Below are positions 6,736 to 12,655 of a stretch of DNA of 12,655 nucleotides, one piece after another. Both the position numbers and the translations under genes were made by a program. The stretch is from Clostridiales bacterium (GTDB taxonomy: Bacteria > Bacillota > Clostridia > Oscillospirales > Acutalibacteraceae), in the NCBI GenBank assembly GCA_012522615.1, contig JAAYKB010000050.1, positions 1 through 12,655 on the forward strand, given 5' to 3'. The notes beneath the pieces were generated by a model. It saw only the letters and a list, made by a program, of their open reading frames with translations, had not been told where the DNA came from and did no database searches. Position 1 is the stretch's first letter, and each line of letters begins with the position of its first letter.

Positions 6736-7821
6736 ATGACCATGTTCGACAAACTGGCCGAGGTTGAGAAAAAATTTGAAGAGATAAACCGCCGGCTGTA
6801 CGACCCCGACATTGTTTCCGATGTCGAGCGGTATAAAGAGCTTATGAAGGAAACCAAAACCCTTACCCCGATAGTCGAAAAATACAGGGAATACCAAAAA
6901 GCAAAAGACCGGCATGAGCAGGCGCGCGCCTTGCTGGACGAGGGCGGACTCGACAAGGATATGCGAGAGCTGGCCGAGCTTGAGCTTACTGAAAGCCGTG
7001 ACGATACCGAACGTATTTCGGAAGAGCTCAAAGCCCTTCTCCTGCCGCGCGACCCGAACGACGACCGCAACGTTATTATCGAGATACGCGCCGGCGCCGG
7101 AGGGGAAGAATCCGCCCTTTTCGCCGGGTCGCTGTACCGCATGTATTCCATGTACGCCGAGACAAAGGGATACAAGATTGAGGTAATGAACATCAACCAA
7201 ACCGAGCTTGGCGGTATAAAAGAGATAAGCTTCATGGTAAACGGTGACGGCGCGTACAGCCGCTTCAAGTTTGAAAGCGGAGTCCACCGTGTCCAACGCG
7301 TACCCGAGACCGAGGCGGGCGGGAGGATACACACCTCGACGGCCACCGTCGCGGTTCTCCCGGAGGCCGAGGAAATCGAGGTTGAAATCAACCCCGCCGA
7401 TTTGCAGATTGACACCTACAGGTCAAGCGGGGCGGGCGGCCAGCACGTCAACAAAACAGATTCCGCCATACGCATTACCCACCTGCCGAGCGGTATGGTG
7501 GTGGAATGTCAGGACGAGCGCAGTCAGTTTAAGAACAAAGAAAAAGCCATGAAGGTTCTCAGAGCGCGGCTATATGAGCAGCAGCAGGAGCAGCAGCGTT
7601 CGGCGCTGGCGGCGGACAGAAGGTTGCAGGTAGGCACGGGCGACAGAAGCGAGCGCATACGCACCTACAACTTCCCGCAAGGGCGGGTCACCGACCACAG
7701 AATCGGCCTGACCCTCTACCGTATCGAAAGCATCATGGACGGGGATATCGACGAGATAATCGACGCCCTCATCACCGCCGACCGCGCCGAAAAGCTTCAC
7801 GCGTCAGGAGACGCCCAATGA
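6736..7821 (+). CDS. prfA: Peptide chain release factor 1 (RF1)
   Basis: RF1 reads UAA and UAG stop codons in the ribosomal A site and triggers release of the finished peptide. The protein is 361 residues, the normal length. The N-terminal helical domain starts FDKLAEVEKKFEEINRRL. The domain 2 stop-codon recognition tripeptide is PET (190-192), in HRVQRVPETEAGGRIHTS, aligning with PAT of E. coli. The catalytic GGQ loop (SSGAGGQHVNKT) is at 234-236, followed by the conserved TYNFPQGRVTDHRI. I chose ATG 6736 because GGAG (6723-6726) lies nine bases before it; an in-frame ATG at 6721 has no ribosome site, and ATG 6742 is a less well spaced alternative. The stop overlaps the next start as ATGA. 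The GGQ methyltransferase gene prmC, a common neighbour, is absent here. Confidence 0.97.
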   Translation: MTMFDKLAEVEKKFEEINRRLYDPDIVSDVERYKELMKETKTLTPIVEKYREYQKAKDRHEQARALLDEGGLDKDMRELAELELTESRDDTERISEELKALLLPRDPNDDRNVIIEIRAGAGGEESALFAGSLYRMYSMYAETKGYKIEVMNINQTELGGIKEISFMVNGDGAYSRFKFESGVHRVQRVPETEAGGRIHTSTATVAVLPEAEEIEVEINPADLQIDTYRSSGAGGQHVNKTDSAIRITHLPSGMVVECQDERSQFKNKEKAMKVLRARLYEQQQEQQRSALAADRRLQVGTGDRSERIRTYNFPQGRVTDHRIGLTLYRIESIMDGDIDEIIDALITADRAEKLHASGDAQ

Positions 7822-8852
7822 AGACAAACAGTTATGACACCGTTGTGCTGGGCGGCGACGAAAACGGGATTGAGCGGGCGGCCGCCCTGCTCCGGGCAGG
7901 CGAGCCGGTTGCAATCCCTACCGAAACGGTGTACGGCCTCGCCGCAAACGCGCTCGACCCTAACGCCGTCAAGCGCATATTTGAGGCAAAGGGTCGTCCG
8001 CATGACAATCCGCTCATTGTGCATATCTCGGAATTCAGCCAGCTTGAACCTCTTGTGACCGAGATTCCCGACATGGCGCGCAGGCTTGCCGAAAAATACT
8101 GGCCCGGCCCGCTTACCATGATTTTCAGGCGCAGTCCGATTGTCCCGGACGAGATAAGTGCGGGACTTGATACGGTTGCGGTTCGAATGCCCTCCCATCC
8201 GGTCGCACGTTCAATCATAAAGGCGGCGGGTCTGCCTCTGGCGGCGCCCTCGGCCAACCGTTCGGGCAGTCCGAGCCCCACATCAGCCGGGCATGTCCTG
8301 CTCGATATGGGCGGGCGTATTCCGGCGGTGGTCGACGGGGGAAAATGTCAGGTCGGGGTCGAATCCACGGTTGTGGACATGACCGGACAAACACCGAGGC
8401 TTTTACGTCCGGGCGGCGTAACTCCCGAGGAGCTGAGAGCGGTAGTCGGGCAGCTTGCTATCGACCCTGCGGTGACTTCACAATTGGAAAACGGGGCAAA
8501 AGCCGCTTCGCCCGGCATGAAATATAAGCACTATTCCCCAAAAGCGCGTGTCGTGCTTGTAAAGGGTTCGCCCGAGAAGTTCAGCGATTTTGTAAACCGG
8601 CAAAAAGCCCCGGGGGTTGCGGCAATGTGCTTTGACGGGGAGGAGACCGCCCTAGAAGTGCCGTATGTGACCTATGGCGGCAGAGAGGACGCGGCGGCGC
8701 AGGCTTATCGGGTTTTTGAATCCCTGCGCAGGCTTGACGAAATGCAGGTCGGTCTGGTCTATTGCGCCTGCCCGAAAGAGGACGGTCTTGGCCTAGCGGT
8801 TTACAACCGGCTTTTGCGGGCGGCAGGTTTTGAGGTGATTAGTCTTGATTGA
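7818..8852 (+). CDS. tsaC: L-threonylcarbamoyladenylate synthase, Sua5 type
   Basis: The enzyme makes threonylcarbamoyl-AMP from threonine, bicarbonate and ATP, the first step of the t6A37 modification of ANN-decoding tRNAs. The protein has 344 residues, the long Sua5/YwlC form. The YrdC-fold catalytic domain spans about 15-215, with PTETVYGL (34-41), KGRP (58-61), PSANRSG (144-150) and GVESTVVD (180-187). The linker SPGMKYKHYSP (231-241) leads to the C-terminal Sua5 domain (about 242-344). The short TsaC form of E. coli lacks linker and domain. AGGAG (7806-7810) precedes the ATG, which overlaps the prfA stop by four bases, so translational coupling is likely. In many Firmicutes this gene also sits close to prfA. 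The partners TsaB, TsaD and TsaE are not in the window. Confidence 0.95.
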   Translation: MKTNSYDTVVLGGDENGIERAAALLRAGEPVAIPTETVYGLAANALDPNAVKRIFEAKGRPHDNPLIVHISEFSQLEPLVTEIPDMARRLAEKYWPGPLTMIFRRSPIVPDEISAGLDTVAVRMPSHPVARSIIKAAGLPLAAPSANRSGSPSPTSAGHVLLDMGGRIPAVVDGGKCQVGVESTVVDMTGQTPRLLRPGGVTPEELRAVVGQLAIDPAVTSQLENGAKAASPGMKYKHYSPKARVVLVKGSPEKFSDFVNRQKAPGVAAMCFDGEETALEVPYVTYGGREDAAAQAYRVFESLRRLDEMQVGLVYCACPKEDGLGLAVYNRLLRAAGFEVISLD

Positions 8853-9465
8853 AAAACTATATGTAGTAGGCTTGACAGGTCCCACAGGCTCGGGGAAAAG
8901 CGAGGTTTCCCGCGTTCTTACCGAGCACGGTATACCTGTAATAGATACAGATATGATTGCAAGAAAGGTGGTCGGGCCGGGAACCGATTGCTTGAAAGAG
9001 CTTGTACGGGCCTTTTCCGATGAGATACTGAACCCCGACGGCACCTTGAACCGCCGCGAGCTTGCAAACCGTGCGTTTTCAAGCCCCGAAAAATCAAGTC
9101 TGCTCAATTCGATAACCCATCCGTATATAATCGAGCGGACAAAGTCAATACTAATGAACATGGAACAGGCGCATGAACAGGTTGCCGTGATTGACGCCCC
9201 GTTGTTGTTTGAAAGCGGTATGGATTCGGTATGCGATATAACGGTTGCGGTGGTCGCCCCCTTTGAAGAACGGCTTCAGCGTATCCTGAAGCGCGACAAA
9301 GGACTTGACGAAAAACAGGCGCGCTCCCGTATGACCGCCCAGAATCCGGAGCAGTATTATAAAGAACGCGCCACTGTTGTAATCAACGGCGGCGGGGATC
9401 TCGACCGGCTGCGCGAACAGGCTTGCAGGCTGGCGCAGGATATTCGGGAGTGGGCTCATGGATAG
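8845..9465 (+). CDS. coaE: Dephospho-CoA kinase
   Basis: CoaE phosphorylates the ribose 3'-hydroxyl of dephospho-CoA using ATP, the last step of coenzyme A synthesis in the cytoplasm. At 206 residues it has normal length. It shows the P-loop GPTGSGKS (12-19), the DTDMIAR motif (34-40), the helical segment LNRRELANRAF, then ITHPYI, DAPLLFESG and the lid region with RDKGLDEKQARSRMTAQ. The start is TTG: GAGGTG (8832-8837) lies about seven bases upstream, and the next in-frame ATG would remove the P-loop. It overlaps the end of the tsaC gene by eight bases and the start of the transglycosylase gene by eight bases. Confidence 0.96.
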   Translation: MIEKLYVVGLTGPTGSGKSEVSRVLTEHGIPVIDTDMIARKVVGPGTDCLKELVRAFSDEILNPDGTLNRRELANRAFSSPEKSSLLNSITHPYIIERTKSILMNMEQAHEQVAVIDAPLLFESGMDSVCDITVAVVAPFEERLQRILKRDKGLDEKQARSRMTAQNPEQYYKERATVVINGGGDLDRLREQACRLAQDIREWAHG

Positions 9466-10087
9466 TATCAAGACGGGCTCCAGACCCGAACAAAGCGACG
9501 CCAAAGATAAAACCCGCGCCCGAAAACTCAGCTTTTTTAAGGTAGCGGTTTTGCTTGCCGCCCTTGCGGCGGCGACAGGCCTGCTGCGTCTGGGGTTCAT
9601 CCGCTTTATGAAAGCCGCCTATCCGCTGGAGTATAGCGATTTGGTAAACAAATATTCCGAGCAGTACGGCTTTGAACCCTCCCTGATATTCGCCCTTATC
9701 CACACCGAAAGCGGCTTTGACCACCAAGCCGTCTCGCATAAAAAAGCCATCGGGCTGATGCAGATTACCGAGGATACGTTTGAATGGGCGCAGTTCAGAT
9801 TTTCGGAAAAAGAAGCCCTGCCTGTAGAGATGCTTTACGACCCCGAAACCAACATCCACTACGGCATCCGCATACTGTCGCTGCTTAAAGAGGAGTTTGA
9901 GGACACAAAGACCATGCTTGCGGCATATAACGCGGGGGTCGGGAATGTGCGCCGCTGGCTTAAAACCCCGGAATATTCGGACGACGGAGCAAGCCTGAAA
10001 TCGATTCCGTACGAAGAAACAAGCAATTACGTCAGCAAAATACCGAAAACAAAATCCATATATAGAAAGCTTTACGATATTGAATAA
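9458..10087 (+). CDS. Membrane-anchored lytic transglycosylase (Slt/GH23)
   Basis: The predicted enzyme cleaves the MurNAc-GlcNAc bond of peptidoglycan, leaving a 1,6-anhydro end, on the outer face of the membrane. The 209-residue protein has a charged N-terminus, one membrane helix at about 26-47 (FFKVAVLLAALAAATGLL), and an SLT domain from about 56. Catalytic Glu is E84 in HTESGFD; GLMQI (99-103), AYNAG (156-160) and the closing PYEETSNYV (184-192) complete the family signature. Length and layout match small clostridial Slt-type proteins found after coaE. GGGAG (9446-9450) sits seven bases before the ATG, inside the end of coaE. It could act in growth, division or the assembly of envelope structures such as flagella; the sequence does not decide. 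Confidence 0.93.
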   Translation: MDSIKTGSRPEQSDAKDKTRARKLSFFKVAVLLAALAAATGLLRLGFIRFMKAAYPLEYSDLVNKYSEQYGFEPSLIFALIHTESGFDHQAVSHKKAIGLMQITEDTFEWAQFRFSEKEALPVEMLYDPETNIHYGIRILSLLKEEFEDTKTMLAAYNAGVGNVRRWLKTPEYSDDGASLKSIPYEETSNYVSKIPKTKSIYRKLYDIE

Positions 10088-10102
10088 CAGGAGGCAATAA
10101 AG

Positions 10103-11515
10103 ATGTCAAACAGCAAGGATAAATCGCCGTCGGAGGTCTTGAAAGAACAGTTGTTTTACAAAAAGAAACAGGCGTCGATAGCCTTGGAGGATGCCGAAAT
10201 CGCGGCGGCAGACAAATATAGCGAGGGTTACAGAAATTTTCTGAATACCGCAAAGACAGAGCGCGAAGCGGTATGCGCGGCGATTGAAAAGGCAAAGGAA
10301 AAGGGTTTCGTCCCGTTCGACAGAAAAATGAATCTCAAACCGGGGGATAAGGTCTATCTCAACAACCGCGGCAAGGCGCTGGTGCTTGCGGTGATAGGCG
10401 CCCGACCGATTACCGACGGAGTTTCGATTGCGGCGGCGCACATCGACTCCCCCCGCCTTGACCTCAAACCCAACCCCCTGTATGAGGACCACCAGCTCGC
10501 ATATTTTGACACCCATTACTATGGCGGAATAAAAAAATACCAATGGACATCCCTGCCTCTCGCACTGCACGGCGTGATTGCCATGAAGGACGGTTCAACC
10601 ATAAATGTCACGATTGGCGAGGACGAATCCGATCCGGTTTTCTGCGTAACCGACCTGCTGCCGCACCTTTCGAGCGAGCAGATGAAAAAGCCGGCGTCCG
10701 AGTTTATAAAGGGCGAGGACCTCAACATCCTGATTGGCTCGAGAGCCTTTAAGGACGACAAGGGAAGCGAGCTTGTCAAGCTCAATATCATGAAGATTCT
10801 GCATGACCGCTACGGCATTTTGGAAAAAGATTTCTTTTCGGCCGAGCTGGAGGCGGTCCCCGCCTTTGCCGCAAGGGACGTCGGTCTTGACCGCAGCATG
10901 ATAGGCGGTTACGGACATGACGACCGCGTCTGCGCCTATCCCGCCCTGACTGCATTGCTGGAAACCGAAAATCCTGAATACACCGCCATCACGATTCTGG
11001 CCGACAAAGAGGAGACAGGCTCGGAAGGCAACACAGGAATGCAGTCGGCATATCTTCGCTATTTTATCGCCGACATCGCGGCGGCATTCGGCGAGGAAGC
11101 CCGGCATGTTTTATCAAACTCGGCCTGCCTGTCGGCGGATGTAAATGTTGCGTTTGACCCGATTTATTCGGATGTGGTTGATATCCGCAACTGCGCCGAA
11201 CTGAACCACGGCGTTGTGCTTACTAAATATACGGGTTCGCGCGGAAAGTCGGACACCTCGGACGCATCTGCCGAGCTGATGGCCGAGATTGGAAGGCTTA
11301 TGGACGAGAACAACGTTCTCTGGCAGATAGGCGAGCTCGGCAGGGTGGATGCCGGCGGCGGCGGAACGGTTGCCAAGTATATTGCCGACCTAAACGTGGA
11401 TACCGTCGATCTCGGCGTTCCGGTTTTGTCAATGCATTCACCCTTTGAGGTAGTGTCAAAGCTGGATGTATATATGGCGCACAAAGCCTTTTCCGCCCTC
11501 CTCGGAAGAAAATAA
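10103..11515 (+). CDS. M18 family metallo-aminopeptidase
   Basis: M18 enzymes are large cytoplasmic zinc aminopeptidases that remove N-terminal residues, often acidic ones, from peptides. The protein has 470 residues. Likely metal and catalytic residues are H113 in AAHIDSPRLDLK, an Asp in GYGHDDRVC (273-274), the Glu pair in DKEETGSEG (303-304), D346 in SADVNVAFDP and H445 in SMHSPFE. The segment THYYGGIKKYQW (137-148) and the longer N-terminus point to the ApeA-like group (aminopeptidase 1) rather than ApeB, though I am less sure of this split. AGGAGG (10089-10094) lies eight bases before the ATG. It starts 15 bp after the transglycosylase gene and ends 16 bp before rlmD, so co-transcription is likely. 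Confidence 0.95.
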   Translation: MSNSKDKSPSEVLKEQLFYKKKQASIALEDAEIAAADKYSEGYRNFLNTAKTEREAVCAAIEKAKEKGFVPFDRKMNLKPGDKVYLNNRGKALVLAVIGARPITDGVSIAAAHIDSPRLDLKPNPLYEDHQLAYFDTHYYGGIKKYQWTSLPLALHGVIAMKDGSTINVTIGEDESDPVFCVTDLLPHLSSEQMKKPASEFIKGEDLNILIGSRAFKDDKGSELVKLNIMKILHDRYGILEKDFFSAELEAVPAFAARDVGLDRSMIGGYGHDDRVCAYPALTALLETENPEYTAITILADKEETGSEGNTGMQSAYLRYFIADIAAAFGEEARHVLSNSACLSADVNVAFDPIYSDVVDIRNCAELNHGVVLTKYTGSRGKSDTSDASAELMAEIGRLMDENNVLWQIGELGRVDAGGGGTVAKYIADLNVDTVDLGVPVLSMHSPFEVVSKLDVYMAHKAFSALLGRK

Positions 11516-11531
11516 AAGAAAGGTCAATACC

Positions 11532-12655
11532 ATGCCTTTGAAAAAGAATCAGGTTATCACGTTAGAAATCACAGGTGTTTCCGCCGAGGGGAACGGAGTC
11601 GGGCATTACAAAACGCAGGATGACGAGCGGGGGATGGCTGTCTTTGTACCCTTTACCGCCGTGGGAGACGTGATAAACTGCCATATTGTCAAGGTTAATC
11701 CGAGCCATGCGTACGGCAGGGTTGAGTCGGTTATCACCGCCTCGCCGGACAGAATCAAATCTCCCGAGCCGGATTGCAATACATTCGGCCGCTGCGGAGG
11801 CTGTGTGTGGCGGCATGTCAGCTATGAATCCGAGCTTAAATATAAATGGCAGCGTGTAGCCGACGCCCTGAAGCGTATCGGCGGGCTGAATATCGAACCC
11901 CGGCCGATTGTCGGGTCGGATGAACCCGAGGGCTACCGCAACAAGGCGCAATATCCGGTTACACCCGGTCAGCACAGACCGATGATAGGTTTTTACGCGC
12001 CGCGCAGTCATAGGGTGGTCGAGCAGCACCATTGTCTGCTGCAGCCCCCGTTGTTCGGCGAGATTGTGGACATAGTCGCCCGCTGGGCAAAGAAAAACGG
12101 CGTGACCGCATTCGACGAATCTTCCGGCACCGGTCTTTTACGCCACATATATATACGCCGCGCCGAGGCAACCGGCGAGGTCATGGTCGGTTTGGTTTGT
12201 TCGTCAGGTAAGGTGCCTGCGGCCGACCTTTTGGTGGACGCCCTCAAAGAAAATGTCCCCGGACTGGCTTCTGTCATGGTGAACATCAACCGCGAGAGAA
12301 ACAATGTTATCTTGGGCGGCAGCGAGTTTGTGCTTTGGGGAAGGGATTATATTACAGACGAGCTGTGCGGACTTGAATTCAGACTTTCCATGCGCTCGTT
12401 CTATCAGGTGAACAGAAAACAGGCCGAAAAGCTATACCGCCTTGCGGGTGAAGCGGCAGGCTTGTCGGGACATGAAACGGTGCTGGATTTGTACTGCGGA
12501 ACGGGTACGATAGGCTTGACAATGGCGGCAAAGGCGGCTCGGGTTATAGGCGTTGAGATTGCGGAGTCCGCCGTCGAGGACGCAAAACGCAACGCGGAAT
12601 ATAACCGAATTGATAATGTGCGGTTTATGTGTATGGATGCCGCCCGGGCGGCATC
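11532..12655 (+). CDS. rlmD: 23S rRNA (uracil-C5)-methyltransferase RlmD/RlmCD, 5' part
   Basis: The enzyme transfers a methyl group from S-adenosylmethionine to C5 of uracil 1939 in 23S rRNA; some Firmicute members also modify U747. The frame is open to the window edge, giving 374 N-terminal residues of an expected ~450. A TRAM RNA-binding domain covers about 1-65. The iron-sulfur cysteines are C82, C88, C91 (DCNTFGRCGGC) and C168 (HHC). FYQVN (290-294) and the S-adenosylmethionine motif DLYCGTGTIGL (319-329) follow. The catalytic cysteine and glutamate motifs lie beyond the edge. AAAGG (11519-11523) is eight bases before the ATG. The iron-sulfur cysteines favour RlmD/RlmCD over TrmA, which lacks them. 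Which uracils it modifies cannot be told from sequence alone. Confidence 0.93.
   Translation, partial: MPLKKNQVITLEITGVSAEGNGVGHYKTQDDERGMAVFVPFTAVGDVINCHIVKVNPSHAYGRVESVITASPDRIKSPEPDCNTFGRCGGCVWRHVSYESELKYKWQRVADALKRIGGLNIEPRPIVGSDEPEGYRNKAQYPVTPGQHRPMIGFYAPRSHRVVEQHHCLLQPPLFGEIVDIVARWAKKNGVTAFDESSGTGLLRHIYIRRAEATGEVMVGLVCSSGKVPAADLLVDALKENVPGLASVMVNINRERNNVILGGSEFVLWGRDYITDELCGLEFRLSMRSFYQVNRKQAEKLYRLAGEAAGLSGHETVLDLYCGTGTIGLTMAAKAARVIGVEIAESAVEDAKRNAEYNRIDNVRFMCMDAARAA

Noticed and set aside
6709..7415. Two long minus-strand ORFs opposite prfA
   Set aside because: They are antisense frames of a GC-rich conserved gene; the Ser/Arg-rich composition of one is typical of such shadows.

Overview
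The window is about 12.6 kb of a bacterial chromosome, most likely from an anaerobic Firmicute of the class Clostridia. This is an inference from four things: strong AGGAGG-type ribosome binding sites, a DUF951 gene directly upstream of prfA, a long Sua5-type threonylcarbamoyl-AMP synthase, and a membrane-anchored Slt transglycosylase just after coaE. The organism is probably motile, because the left edge carries the flagellar stator pair motA-motB. No rRNA, tRNA, CRISPR array, integrase or transposase was seen.

Layout. (1) 1-1254, plus strand: the 3' part of motA and complete motB. (2) 1255-1760, no gene: a strong bidirectional terminator, a second small terminator-like hairpin, an 18-bp palindrome, then three perfect hairpins in a row (1485-1583) that look like a dispersed intergenic repeat. 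(3) 1761-5988, minus strand: three genes reading leftward from a clear promoter at 6030-6058. They encode a DUF815 AAA+ ATPase, a BtuF/FecB-type substrate-binding lipoprotein with no permease or ATPase beside it, and a 639-residue protein I do not recognise. (4) 5989-6497, no gene: the leftward promoter, a short degenerate repeat, and a strong rightward promoter. That promoter leads into a leader with a possible 21-codon ORF and a perfect Shine-Dalgarno sequence lacking a start codon. A second promoter lies next to the first gene. (5) 6498-12655, plus strand: a tightly packed housekeeping run of DUF951, prfA, tsaC/sua5, coaE, a lytic transglycosylase, an M18 aminopeptidase and rlmD. The last is cut by the window end.

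How the genes fit together. Much of the rightward run concerns translation: release factor 1, the first enzyme of tRNA t6A synthesis, and an rRNA uracil-C5 methyltransferase. CoA synthesis, cell-wall turnover and peptide breakdown complete it. Gaps are at most 52 bp and three junctions overlap, so one transcript is likely. MotA and MotB form the ion-driven stator of the flagellar motor.

I found no convincing new multi-gene system. The stretches most worth a second look are the leftward trio with its unknown 639-residue protein, the triple-hairpin element after motB, and the leader upstream of DUF951-prfA.
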